The translations under genes were made by a program, and so were the position numbers. The notes beneath the pieces are model-generated. The model was not told the DNA's origin, ran no database searches, and saw nothing but the letters and a program-made list of their open reading frames with translations. This document shows positions 40,217 to 49,106 of a stretch of DNA of 64,000 nt, piece after piece; position 1 is the first letter of the stretch, and each line of letters starts with the position of its first letter. The DNA is from VAZQ01 sp963744275 (GTDB lineage Bacteria; Pseudomonadota; Alphaproteobacteria; Rhizobiales; Xanthobacteraceae), in contig CAVUSX010000011.1 in the NCBI GenBank assembly GCA_963744275.1, positions 220,969 through 284,968 on the forward strand, written 5' to 3'.

Positions 40217-41266
40217 TTACTGCGCTCGACCCGGTGGCGGAGCGAGCGGCGTCGACACGATCGCCGGCGGGCTCGGGTTGGTCTGGGCGGTCCGGGGCGG
40301 TGTGCCCGGCAGCACCACGACGCGGGTTCCCACCTGGACCCGGCCATAGAGGTCCATGATGTCCTCGTTGGTGAGCCGGATGCATCCCGACGACACGAAT
40401 GTCCCGATGGTCGACGGCTGGTTGGTGCCGTGGATTCGGTAAAGCGTCTGGCCGAGGTAAAGCGCGCGGGCACCGAGCGGGTTGCTTTCGCCGCCCGCCA
40501 TGAAGCGCGGCAGATACGGCTGCCGCTCGATCATCTCGGGCGGAGGATTCCAATCGGGCCATTCCGCCATGCGCGAGATGCGCTCGGTTCCGGTCCAGGT
40601 GAAGCCCTCGCGGCCGACCCCGATGCCGTAGCGCATCGCCTTGCCGTTGCCGATCACCAGATAGAGATAGGTGTTGGGGGTATCGATGATGATCGTGCCG
40701 GCCGGCTCCTTGGTGCGGTAATCGATCACCGTCCGACGAAACTGCGGCGGCAGCGCCTTGGCCGGCCCGGTCTCGGGCTGGTCCTCGGCCGGCAACGCCG
40801 ATATCACCTCCTGCCGTCCCGGCCCGATCATCGGCGGACGACGCACCTCCTCCTGATTTGAAGCAACTGCGCCGGGGCCCCCGGAAATGGGTGGCGGATT
40901 TCCATTGGGATATGCTGGCGGCGCCGGCGGGCTCAGTGGCTGTAGGCGCGCTTCCGTTTGCGGCGTCCTCGGCTGCCCGAAGCTCGGATTGCTGGCTTGG
41001 CAGTCTGCGACCAGTTGCGGATCGACCCGCGGCAATGGCCTGCGCGCGGTCGGCGGTTGCGCCCTGGTCTGCATGACGGGGATGATGCAGTGGACCTGCA
41101 AGCCAACGCCCTCGCGAGCGGCGCCCTGCGTAAAACCCGCACCCTCACAGGCGAGCCTGATCTGTTTGCAAGGTCCCTGATTCTGCGCCGCCGCGGTCGT
41201 CACCGTCGCCGCCAATCCCAAGACAAGCAAACCGAGCGTACCAATAGGTCCTCGTGCTTGGCGCAT
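40217..41266 (-). CDS. L,D-transpeptidase (YkuD family) with long N-terminal linker
   Basis: A 349-residue exported protein: signal peptide (IGTLGLLVLGLAATVTTAAAQ), four cysteines in a Cys-bearing N-terminal segment (PCKQIRLACEG...), a Pro-rich linker (about 70-140), and the YkuD domain (about 175-330) ending HGTNQPSTIGTFVSSGCIRLTNEDI with the catalytic Cys. AGGAG lies 9 bp before ATG 41266. It carries out peptidoglycan crosslinking or attachment. Pro-rich tails flank the domain on both sides. Confidence 0.9.
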   Translation of the reverse strand: MRQARGPIGTLGLLVLGLAATVTTAAAQNQGPCKQIRLACEGAGFTQGAAREGVGLQVHCIIPVMQTRAQPPTARRPLPRVDPQLVADCQASNPSFGQPRTPQTEARLQPLSPPAPPAYPNGNPPPISGGPGAVASNQEEVRRPPMIGPGRQEVISALPAEDQPETGPAKALPPQFRRTVIDYRTKEPAGTIIIDTPNTYLYLVIGNGKAMRYGIGVGREGFTWTGTERISRMAEWPDWNPPPEMIERQPYLPRFMAGGESNPLGARALYLGQTLYRIHGTNQPSTIGTFVSSGCIRLTNEDIMDLYGRVQVGTRVVVLPGTPPRTAQTNPSPPAIVSTPLAPPPGRAQ

Positions 41267-41678
41267 CGTTTTCGCTCCTGAGTGGAAGCTCAACCAAAGC
41301 AGGCCATGGCATTCCCAACGCGTTCGGATCCGAGGTCGGAGCCGGCGGCTTTGGTGATGTTGCCGCATGGGTTTGTGGGTCAATCACGTCCTTATTGTGA
41401 TGGCATCCGGCCGAACCGGGCAGAGCTGCTGGGCGCGCATTTGCGTCTTGCCGGCGTTGCAAAATCTTGTTCCTGCGTCGGTTCTTGAGAGTCTGCTGCA
41501 ATCATGCGCGGCTTTGAATTTTTTATCGCGTGACGACCGTCACACAATTGTCGATTCCCCAATAGGTGACGGGAATTTCAGTATTGGTTCATGAAATCGA
41601 CAGGTGAGATCGAACATCATTCGTCCATCGGGTGGGCGGTGCCTCGTCACCGACGAGTGCTAACGAAAGGAGCTGAAC
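41267..41678. other. Divergent intergenic region with a palindrome
   Basis: 412 bp between the divergent L,D-transpeptidase and small secreted protein genes. No convincing gene is seen. It becomes AT-rich after 41510 and holds the palindrome at 41530-41543. Confidence 0.5.
41530..41543. promoter_or_regulatory. Palindrome GTGACG-AC-CGTCAC
   Basis: A perfect 14-bp palindrome about 136 bp upstream of the small secreted protein gene, in the AT-rich part of the gap. It could be an operator for a dimeric regulator; no family is assigned. Confidence 0.3.
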
Positions 41679-41936
41679 ATGCGCGCTCTTTTGCATGCGA
41701 CAGTTTTAGGTCTCGCCCTTGGATTCACCGGCATGTCCGGTGCTTCGGCCATGCCGGTGAGCAACTTGATGCCCGCAGCAAAGGATCTTGCGGCCGAGAT
41801 CCAGGATGTGCGCTGGGTCTGTCGGCCGCTCCGCTGCTGGTGGCAGCCGAACCTCATCGTCCCTTACTACGGCTACCGCTATTGGGGCCCCCGCTGGCAT
41901 GCCTACCGCTGGAGCCATCGGCGCTGGAGGTGGTGA
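41679..41936 (+). CDS. Small secreted GCG_CRPN-like protein
   Basis: An 85-residue exported protein: signal peptide (ALLHATVLGLALGFTGMSGASAMPV), then EIQDVRWVCRPLRCWWQP with two cysteines, and a Tyr/Trp/Arg-rich tail (PYYGYRYWGPRWHAYRW). The V-R-W-V-C-x-P-x-R-C-x-W pattern is the GCG_CRPN prefix motif of short proteins frequent in Bradyrhizobium and relatives. GAAAGGAG precedes the ATG. Role unknown, envelope or extracellular. Confidence 0.8.
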   Translation: MRALLHATVLGLALGFTGMSGASAMPVSNLMPAAKDLAAEIQDVRWVCRPLRCWWQPNLIVPYYGYRYWGPRWHAYRWSHRRWRW

Positions 41937-42152
41937 CCGGCTTCGGGCGAATGCGGGAGGAAGCCCTGGGTCATCGCCACGCGCGTGACCTGCTCGGCGC
42001 TCGCAAGAGCGCCGCCTTCGTTGCGCTCGCGGCGAAGCTCGGCCAATTCATCTTTGTCCCGGGCATGGGAGTCACCATCGCGGCCGAGCCGCGCGCATAT
42101 TTGCCCGCGGTTGCCGGGACGGCAACGTAACTATTTGTATTTAAAGGCCTTT

Positions 42153-42227
<75 letters not shown>

Positions 42228-42387
42228 ATCCGTTTGGGTAAGGCGGACTGGACCGCCTCCGGCATGCTATGCCAAATGGCGGGCCGGTTTGCAACTGAGG
42301 CGGCCGGAGGGCGGCCGGCATCCCCCCAAGGCCGGGACGACTTGGTGTCTGGACCATCCAATCCCGCCCACCCACAGTCCCGCCCCC

Positions 42388-42903
42388 ATGCCCGCCACCC
42401 CCGACGACCTCTTCGCCTATCTGGACCGGCTCGGCATCGCGCATGCGACCGTGACCCATGCGCCGGCTTTCACGGTCGATGATGCCCGCGCGCTGCGCGG
42501 CCAGATCGCGGGCGGGCACACCAAGAACCTGTTCCTCAAGGACAAGAAGGACGCCCTGTTCCTGGTGGTGGCGCTCGAGGATGCGGTCATCGAGCTCAAA
42601 TCCCTGCACCGGCGGCTGGGCGCCAGCGGCCGGTTCTCGTTCGGCTCGGCCGAGCTCATGCGCTTGACGCTCGGGGTCGAGCCCGGCGCCGTCACCCCGT
42701 TCGCGGCCCTCAACGACACGCACGCCCGGGTGAGCGTGGTGCTCGATGCCGTCATGATGCGGCAGCCCGTGCTCAACTATCATCCGCTGCGCAACACCAT
42801 GACGACCTCGATCAAGCGCGACGACCTCATCGCCTTCCTGGCCGCGACCGGGCATCCGCCCCGCATCCTGCCGGTCGCGCAGGAGCCGCCCGCAGGCCCT
42901 TGA
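42388..42903 (+). CDS. proX: Prolyl-tRNA editing protein ProX (YbaK-like)
   Basis: A 171-residue YbaK/ProRS-INS-fold deacylase that hydrolyses mischarged Ala-tRNA(Pro). Motifs: VTHAPAFTVDDARALRG, GGHTKNLFLKDKKDALFLVVA with the conserved K-N-L-F-L, and TPFAALND, VVLDAVMM and LNYHPLRNTMTTSI. Start 42388 (MPATPDDLFAYLD) matches the family start. The thioredoxin gene follows. Confidence 0.92.
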   Translation: MPATPDDLFAYLDRLGIAHATVTHAPAFTVDDARALRGQIAGGHTKNLFLKDKKDALFLVVALEDAVIELKSLHRRLGASGRFSFGSAELMRLTLGVEPGAVTPFAALNDTHARVSVVLDAVMMRQPVLNYHPLRNTMTTSIKRDDLIAFLAATGHPPRILPVAQEPPAGP

Positions 42904-43073
42904 CCCGGATTGCAATCATCCGCATGGACACCATTTAACTGGCTGGATTGAGGTTTCGGACTGGCCCGGCGGGGCGCGGACCGGGGCAGGACCAACCGGC
43001 CGCAGCCGAGCCGACCCCACGGACCGGACCAGTTCGACCGGACGAACCCGAAAAGCACCCAAGCCACAAGGAC

Positions 43074-43982
43074 ATGATCCACATGCTGCAGAATGCCGGG
43101 GCGACCGCGGTCGCGGAAGCCGCCAAGGACACCACCACCCAGACGTTCGTGAAGGACGTGATCGAGGAATCCAAGCGCCAGCCGGTGCTGGTGGATTTCT
43201 GGGCGGAATGGTGCGGGCCCTGCAAGCAGCTCACCCCGGTGCTGGAGAAGGTGGTGCGGGCCGCCAAGGGCAAGGTCAAGCTGGTCAAGATGGATATCGA
43301 CAAGCATCCGGCGATCCCGGGGCAGCTCGGCATCCAGTCGATCCCGGCAGTGTTCGCCTTCGTCAATGGCCAGCCGGTCGACGGCTTCATGGGGGCGCTG
43401 CCGGAAGCCCAGGTGACGGCCTTCGTGGAGCGGCTCACCAAGGACCGCATCGGGGGCGACGAGAAGGATCTGCTCAAGAGTGCCGATGCGGCGCTCACCG
43501 CCGGGGATGCGGCGCTCGCCGCCGACGCCTATGGGCACCTCGTGGCCGAGGATCCCGCCAATGCGGCGGCGCTGGCCGGGCTCGCGCGCTGCTACCTGGC
43601 GAGCGGCGCGACCGAGCAGGCCAAGGAGACGCTCGCTTTGGTGCCGGAGGCCAAGCGCAACGAGGCGCCGGTCGCGGCCGCGCGCGCCGCGCTCGAGGTG
43701 GCCGAGCAGGCCAAGGCGGTCGGCCCGATCGACGAGCTCGAGCACAAGGTCAAGGCCGATCCGCTCGACCACCAGGCGCGCTTCGATCTGGCGGTGGCGC
43801 TCAACGGCAAGAACCGCCGCCTGGAAGCCGTCGACCATCTGCTCGAGATCGTGCGGCGCGACCGCAAATGGAACGAGGACGGCGCCCGCAAGCAGCTGGT
43901 GCAGTTCTTCGAGGCCTGGGGCCCGACCGACGAGGCCACGGTCACCGGGCGCAAGCGCCTGTCGTCGATCCTGTTCGCGTGA
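43074..43982 (+). CDS. Thioredoxin-TPR co-chaperone (CnoX/YbbN-like)
   Basis: About 302 residues. The N-terminal thioredoxin domain (about 22-125) has the full W-C-G-P-C active site, and the C-terminal TPR region runs to residue 300 (LARCYLASGATEQAKETLALVP, FDLAVALNGKNRRLEAVDHLL). This is the YbbN/CnoX layout: a chaperedoxin that holds oxidised proteins for refolding. ATG 43083 is an alternative start with better spacing from AAGGA. The Lon N-domain gene follows, a conserved rhizobial proteostasis pair. Confidence 0.9.
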   Translation: MIHMLQNAGATAVAEAAKDTTTQTFVKDVIEESKRQPVLVDFWAEWCGPCKQLTPVLEKVVRAAKGKVKLVKMDIDKHPAIPGQLGIQSIPAVFAFVNGQPVDGFMGALPEAQVTAFVERLTKDRIGGDEKDLLKSADAALTAGDAALAADAYGHLVAEDPANAAALAGLARCYLASGATEQAKETLALVPEAKRNEAPVAAARAALEVAEQAKAVGPIDELEHKVKADPLDHQARFDLAVALNGKNRRLEAVDHLLEIVRRDRKWNEDGARKQLVQFFEAWGPTDEATVTGRKRLSSILFA

Positions 43983-44044
43983 GGTAAGGCGCGCAAAGTA
44001 TCGATCGATCGTGCCATCCGGGGCGGCGGATTGGGAGAGCGACG

Positions 44045-44722
44045 ATGCCGATGAACGCACGCTATCTCGGGCCCGGCGACCTGCCCGAGGTGATCCCGGT
44101 GTTCCCGCTCGAGGGCGCGCTGCTGCTGCCGCGCGGACAATTGCCGCTCAATATTTTCGAGCCGCGCTACCTGATGATGGTCGACGACGCATTCGCCGGC
44201 GGCCGCCGCCTCATCGGCATGATCCAGCCCGACCCGGCCCATCCGGGGCCGCAGGAGCGGCCCAATCTCTACAAGATCGGATGCGTGGGACGCATCACGC
44301 AGCTGACCGAGAGCGGCGACGGCCGCTACATGATCCAGCTCACCGGCATCGCCCGCTTCCGCATCGACACCGAGGTCAAGGTCGCCACGCCCTACCGCCA
44401 GTGCCGGGTGAGCTATGCGCCGTTCGCGGACGATTTCGTCGGCCACAAGGGCGAGGACGCGGTCGACCGCGAGAGCCTGCTCAAGGCGCTGTCGGATTTC
44501 CTCAAGGCCAACGATCTCAAGGCCGACTGGGAGGGCATCGAGAACGCCCCGAACGAGGCGCTGGTCAACGCGCTCGCCATGATGTCGCCCTACGGGGCGG
44601 CCGAGAAGCAGGCGCTCCTGGAAGCGCCCGATCTCAAGACCCGCGCCGAGATCCTGGTGGCGGTCACCGAGATCGAGCTCGCCAACAAGGGCAAGGCTCC
44701 GGGCGAGACCCCGTTGCAGTGA
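44045..44722 (+). CDS. Lon N-terminal (substrate-binding) domain protein
   Basis: A 225-residue stand-alone LON substrate-binding domain: VIPVFPLEGALLLPRGQLPLNIFEPRYLMMVDDA, GCVGRITQ, and YMIQLTGIARFRI. There is no AAA+ or protease domain. Proteins of this size follow the thioredoxin co-chaperone gene in many alphaproteobacteria. Role uncertain; substrate recognition without proteolysis is inference. ATG 44051 is an alternative start. Confidence 0.88.
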   Translation: MPMNARYLGPGDLPEVIPVFPLEGALLLPRGQLPLNIFEPRYLMMVDDAFAGGRRLIGMIQPDPAHPGPQERPNLYKIGCVGRITQLTESGDGRYMIQLTGIARFRIDTEVKVATPYRQCRVSYAPFADDFVGHKGEDAVDRESLLKALSDFLKANDLKADWEGIENAPNEALVNALAMMSPYGAAEKQALLEAPDLKTRAEILVAVTEIELANKGKAPGETPLQ

Positions 44723-44757
44723 TTGTCGGGCCCCCTTCAGGGGCGGGGAAAAGGGCG

Positions 44758-45828
44758 TCATCCCGCCGCCCGCAGCTGGGCCGCCATCCAATCGGCGCTC
44801 TGGGGACGCCAGCGATAGGCCCGGTTGCTGGCCACATGGTTGCCGTCCTCGATGATCTGCAGCGTGACCGGACCTTTGACCTCATGCGCCAGGCGCTCCG
44901 CGTCGGCGCTCGGCACGATGCGGTCCTGGCGGCCGTTCATGATGTAGATCGGGCAGGTGATCCGCTGCGCGATGCCGGCAAGCGTGAGCGTGGCGGCGTG
45001 GCGCCGCGCCGCCTCCAGGCTGGCGCAATGGCTGCGCACCCGGAAGGCCTCGCGGGTGAGCGGCGGCAGGTTGTCCCAGGCCGCCGCCCAATCGAACGGC
45101 CCGCCGAGCGCCATGCAGGCGCGCGCCCGCGGCTCGAAGGCGGCGGCGCGCGGCGCGTAATAGCCCCCGAGACTGACGCCCCACAGCCCGATGCGCGCTT
45201 GATCGAGATCGGCCCGCGTCTCGATGAAATCGATCACGGCCGCGACCGCCACCTCGTAGTCGCCGCGGATCGCGAAGTCGTATTCGGCCTCGCCCTGGCC
45301 CGGTCCGTCGAAGCTGAGCGTCGCCAGGCCGCGCGCCAGCAACGGCTGCTCGTAGCAATCGGCCTCCTCCTTGGCGGAATCGAGCCCCATCGCCATGACC
45401 ACGACCGCGGGCCGCGCGACCCCCAAAGGCTTGCGCAGGATGCCGGCCAGCATGCCGCCCTCAAAGGGCATCTCCACGCGCTCGCCCGCCGGCACCAGAT
45501 GCGGCAAGGCGAGCGCGCGGCACGCCACCGCCTTCATGTGGGCGGCCTTCATTTGCGGAACATCGTGAACGAATAGAAACTTACCGAAATGATAATAAAC
45601 GCCGGCGCGCTGCAGATGCTCGCCGGCCGTGAGCAAGCGGCCGCGCGCGAGCGCGTCGCGGCCGAGCTCCTCGTGCACGCCGGCGCGCCGCGACCAGGCC
45701 GCGCACCAGTCGTCCCAGGCGCCGATCGAGGCCGTGACCTCCTCGAAGTCGGTGAGCGTCACTCCGTTGGCGACGAAGCGCGGCGCCCAATGGGCGATCG
45801 CCGAAGCCACGCGTGCATCCTGCGGCAT
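44758..45828 (-). CDS. Alpha/beta hydrolase (FrsA/DUF1100-like esterase type)
   Basis: A 356-residue protein: an N-terminal helical part (RLLTAGEHLQRAGVYYHFGKFLFV), then an alpha/beta hydrolase core with strand PAVVVMAMGLDSAKEE, the nucleophile elbow G-V-S-L-G-G, Asp in NGRQDRIVP, and His in EDGNHVASN. This resembles the esterase family that includes 2,6-dihydroxypseudooxynicotine hydrolase-like proteins, cleaving C-C or ester bonds. ATG 45828 follows AGGAG. Substrate unknown. Confidence 0.83.
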   Translation of the reverse strand: MPQDARVASAIAHWAPRFVANGVTLTDFEEVTASIGAWDDWCAAWSRRAGVHEELGRDALARGRLLTAGEHLQRAGVYYHFGKFLFVHDVPQMKAAHMKAVACRALALPHLVPAGERVEMPFEGGMLAGILRKPLGVARPAVVVMAMGLDSAKEEADCYEQPLLARGLATLSFDGPGQGEAEYDFAIRGDYEVAVAAVIDFIETRADLDQARIGLWGVSLGGYYAPRAAAFEPRARACMALGGPFDWAAAWDNLPPLTREAFRVRSHCASLEAARRHAATLTLAGIAQRITCPIYIMNGRQDRIVPSADAERLAHEVKGPVTLQIIEDGNHVASNRAYRWRPQSADWMAAQLRAAG

Positions 45829-46151
45829 GGGCCGTAGTCTCCTTTGTATGTTTGCGCACCCGGCGTACCTCGCCCCGCGCGCGGGGAGAAGGAGTGAAAA
45901 GCTGTGCGCCCCTGACGTAGTTCCACGCAAGGCGCGATGGTTTCCAATTGCTTTGCAAGTTCTGAATTCCGGTAAAGGTTACCTCGACGTTGAGCAAGTG
46001 AGGTCATGCTCCATAAACAATATCGCTTCAGCTCGTCTTCAGCATAGATCGAGAAGCCCCCGGCGCTATACCAATTCAATACCTGAGCGCCCTCTATATT
46101 GGCGACAACGAACGCGGAAATGTCGTTCGCCAGTTTGAGGAAATTGCAATC
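45829..46151. other. Intergenic region upstream of the Tad locus
   Basis: 323 bp between divergent genes. About 45860-45915 matches one end of the composite repeat found at 54023, 56668 and 57709. The rest is AT-richer and is the probable promoter zone of cpaB. No Flp pilin gene is seen. Confidence 0.45.
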
Positions 46152-47024
46152 GTGCGCGCCAGTACTTTGGTCATGATCGGATTTGCGGTTCTGTTCGGCC
46201 TGCTCGCCGTGTTCGTGGCGCAGTCGTGGCTGACCAGCGCGGCCGACGCGCGCATGAAGAGCCTGGAGGCGCAGAAGCATCCGGTGGCGACGCAGACCAT
46301 CGTGGTGGCGGGCAAGCCGCTGCGCTACGGCAACGAGCTCAACGCGTCGGTGCTGCGCGAAATTCCCTGGCCCGAGGATTCGCTCCCCTCCGGCGCCTTC
46401 TCCAAGATCAATGACGTGCTCGCCGGCGGCAAGCGCGTCGTGCTCGCCGCCATCGAGGTCAACGAGCCGATCCTTTCGGTCAAGATCACCGGCCCCGGAC
46501 AGCGGGCCACGCTCTCCGCCATGCTGCACGAGGGCATGAAGGCGGTCACCATCAGGGTCAGCGACGTCGAGGGCGTGGCCGGCTTCGTGCTGCCCGGCGA
46601 CCGCGTCGACATCGCGCTCACGCGGCTCGACGGCAAGGGCGGCGCCACCACCGACGTGGTGCTGCAGAACGCGACCGTGCTCGCCATCGATCAGATCGCC
46701 GACGAGCGCACCGCCCAGGCGTCGGTGGCGAAATCGGTGACGCTCGAGGTCGATACCACGGCGGCCCAGAAGCTCGATCTCGCCGCATCGCTCGGCAACC
46801 TGTCGCTCCTGCTGCGCAAGGCCGGCGAGACCAGCTCGCCGAAGTCGCTGCGCGTCTCGCTCAAGGATTTGTTCAACGAGGTCGTGACCGACGTGGGGGT
46901 CTCGCATTCGAGCACGGTCATCACGGTCAAGCGCGGCACCGCCAAAGAGGACTACAGCGTGCCGGTCGAAAGCAAGGAACGGCGCGCAGCCGCCGATCCG
47001 CAACCGGGGCAAACGCTGCACTGA
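46152..47024 (+). CDS. cpaB: Flp pilus assembly protein CpaB/RcpC
   Basis: A 290-residue periplasmic-facing protein with an N-terminal membrane anchor (LVMIGFAVLFGLLAVFVAQSWL), a SAF domain (VATQTIVVAGKPLRYGNELN...LREIPWP), and the RcpC C-terminal domain (GMKAVTIRVSDVEGVAGFVLPGDRVDI). Works with the secretin in Tad pilus export. GTG start. First gene of the cpaB-cpaC-lipoprotein-cpaE-cpaF-tadBCD block. Confidence 0.92.
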   Translation: MRASTLVMIGFAVLFGLLAVFVAQSWLTSAADARMKSLEAQKHPVATQTIVVAGKPLRYGNELNASVLREIPWPEDSLPSGAFSKINDVLAGGKRVVLAAIEVNEPILSVKITGPGQRATLSAMLHEGMKAVTIRVSDVEGVAGFVLPGDRVDIALTRLDGKGGATTDVVLQNATVLAIDQIADERTAQASVAKSVTLEVDTTAAQKLDLAASLGNLSLLLRKAGETSSPKSLRVSLKDLFNEVVTDVGVSHSSTVITVKRGTAKEDYSVPVESKERRAAADPQPGQTLH

Positions 47025-47088
47025 ACGACACGGTTCTAGGATTTCGGGGAATTTCGGGGAAAGCCCATCAAGGGCGGGGGAGGTTGCT

Positions 47089-48681
47089 GTGAGACACCAT
47101 ACCGGACACGGGGCCGCAGGCATTGCGGCGAGAGTTTTGGGCAGGAGCGGGGACGCGGGGCGGGGGGCCGGCAGAAAACGGCAAAAGCAAATTCGGCTTC
47201 TCGCCTCGCTCGCGCTCGTCACATTGAGCGCGTCGGCGATGCTGCTGGCGCCCGCTTCGCTCCACGGCGCGCAGGCGCAGCGGCTCTTGCAGGTGAGCGG
47301 CGCCAAGCGCTCGATCTCGGTGACGGTCGCGGTCGGCAAGACCGAGGACGTGCGCATCGACGGCGCCTTCACCGACATCACCATCGGGGATTCCGACGTG
47401 GCGGACATCTCGCCGCTGACCGACCGGACCATCTCCATCCTCGGCAAGAAGATCGGCACCACCCGCGTCACGCTCTACGGCGAGGGCAAGATGCAGATCG
47501 GGATCTTCGACATCGAGGTGACCTACGACGTCACGCGGCTGGCGACCGAGATCGCCCACTTCAGCGACGGCGGCATCAAGGTGTCGTCGATCAACGGCCG
47601 CATCATGCTCTCGGGCACCGCACGCGACGCCGCCACCCTCGACCGGGCGGTGGTCATCGCGCGCCAGTTCGCGCCCGACCCGATCAATACGGTGTCGGTG
47701 GCGGCGGCCCAGCAGGTGATGCTGGAGGTGCGCTTCGTGGAGGCCTCGCGCCAGGCCAACCGGGCGCTCGGGGTGCAATGGAACAGCTTCGGGCAGAACA
47801 CCATGAGCAGCATCGGCACGCGGCTGGCGCCCAACCAGCTGCTGCAGGGCGGTGGCTCCAACAACAGCCAGTTGCTCTCGCCGCTGGTGGCCGCCGGCGT
47901 GCTCGGCCAGAACGCCACGCCCTACGGGTTCCTGCTCGGCGCGCTCAACCGCGGCAACTTCAACGTCGACGTCGCGCTCAACGCGCTCGAGGAAAAGGGC
48001 CTCGCCCGCAGCCTGGCGGAGCCCAACCTGGTGGCGCTCTCGGGCGACACCGCGAGCTTCCTGGCCGGCGGCGAGTTCCCGATCCCGATCCCGGGCTCGC
48101 TCGGCATCGTGACGCTCGAATACAAGCGCTACGGCGTCGGCCTCGCCTTCACCCCGACCGTGCTGAGCGGCGGCCTGATCAACCTGAAGATCGAGCCCGA
48201 GGTGAGCCAGCTCGACACCGCCCATCCGATCCAGGTCGCCGGCCTCTCGGTGCCGCCCCTGATCGTGCGCCGCGCCAGCACCACGGTCGAGCTGCGCGAC
48301 GGCCAGAGCTTCCTGCTCGGCGGCCTGTTGCAGAACAACTCGACCACCGCGACGGACCAATTGCCGTGGCTCGGCGACGTGCCGGTGCTCGGCGCGCTGT
48401 TCCGCAGCGCCGACTATCAGAAGAACGAGACCGATCTCGCCATCATCGTCACCCCGCATCTGGTGCGGCCGACCAGCCCCGGCACGCAGCTCAAGACGCC
48501 GCTCGACGACACGCTGCCGGCGAACGACGCCGACTTCTTCCTCATGGGCAAGTCGGAGATCACCCCGACCGACGCCCGCATGGCGGTCGGCCAGTCGCAG
48601 GAACGCTATGTGGGTCACATCCTCGATCTTCCCAAGGAATTCTCGAAAGGAGCAGCCAATGTGGTCGCGGTCAAGAATTGA
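47089..48681 (+). CDS. cpaC: Tad pilus secretin CpaC/RcpA
   Basis: A 530-residue outer membrane secretin. After a long basic leader and hydrophobic signal (SLALVTLSASAMLLAPASLHGAQA) come the pilus N-terminal domain (VTVAVGKTEDVRIDGAFTDITIGDSDVADISPL), a BON-like repeat (ISSINGRIMLSGTA-type), and the secretin core (EVRFVEASRQANRALG, EKGLARSLAEPNLVALSG, GEFPIPIPG, FTPTVL). GTG start with GGGGGAGG. Its end overlaps the next gene by 23 bp. Confidence 0.93.
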   Translation: MRHHTGHGAAGIAARVLGRSGDAGRGAGRKRQKQIRLLASLALVTLSASAMLLAPASLHGAQAQRLLQVSGAKRSISVTVAVGKTEDVRIDGAFTDITIGDSDVADISPLTDRTISILGKKIGTTRVTLYGEGKMQIGIFDIEVTYDVTRLATEIAHFSDGGIKVSSINGRIMLSGTARDAATLDRAVVIARQFAPDPINTVSVAAAQQVMLEVRFVEASRQANRALGVQWNSFGQNTMSSIGTRLAPNQLLQGGGSNNSQLLSPLVAAGVLGQNATPYGFLLGALNRGNFNVDVALNALEEKGLARSLAEPNLVALSGDTASFLAGGEFPIPIPGSLGIVTLEYKRYGVGLAFTPTVLSGGLINLKIEPEVSQLDTAHPIQVAGLSVPPLIVRRASTTVELRDGQSFLLGGLLQNNSTTATDQLPWLGDVPVLGALFRSADYQKNETDLAIIVTPHLVRPTSPGTQLKTPLDDTLPANDADFFLMGKSEITPTDARMAVGQSQERYVGHILDLPKEFSKGAANVVAVKN

Positions 48682-49042
48682 GCCGGTGCGCCCGCTCGTC
48701 GGCGCCACCCTGGTCCTCGTCGTCCTGGCCGGCGCCTTGCTGGCGGGCTGCTCGGACGTCTACTTCGACCGCCGCGAGACCATCGCGCTGTCGGCCGACA
48801 ACGCCGGCGCCACCGATCGCGCCGAGCAGATGATCGATCCCTGGCCGCGCGACGTCGGCCAGCGCAACATCGCGTTCAACGGCGAGAAGATGCAGACCGC
48901 GGTCGAGCGCTACCGCACCGGCAAGGCGCTGCCGCCCGTCAACGTCACCACCAGCTCGGCGGCCTATCAGGCGGCCGAGCAGGCGGCGGCGGCCTCGGTC
49001 GCGCCCTCGACATCGGCGACGCCGGCCGCGCCGGTCAAGTGA
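48659..49042 (+). CDS. Tad-locus lipoprotein (CpaD-position)
   Basis: A 127-residue protein: membrane segment with lipobox LLAGC, so probably a lipoprotein, then YFDRRETIALSADNAGATDRAEQMIDPWPRDVGQRNI and an Ala/Ser/Pro-rich tail. It overlaps cpaC and has AAAGGAG 8 bp upstream. It occupies the place of CpaD, which is also a lipoprotein, but is shorter; likely a secretin partner by position. Confidence 0.75.
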   Translation: MWSRSRIEPVRPLVGATLVLVVLAGALLAGCSDVYFDRRETIALSADNAGATDRAEQMIDPWPRDVGQRNIAFNGEKMQTAVERYRTGKALPPVNVTTSSAAYQAAEQAAAASVAPSTSATPAAPVK

Positions 49043-49106
49043 CGACACGCGGCGCCGCCGCCGACACCAACGCCGACGCGTACATGAGCATGACCGAGTG
49101 GATGTG

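Noticed and set aside
45829..46151. Minus-strand peptide read from about 46140 to 45900 (protein-like stretch)
   Set aside because: It has no start codon or ribosome site, continues antisense into cpaB and cpaC, and includes the composite-repeat stub.
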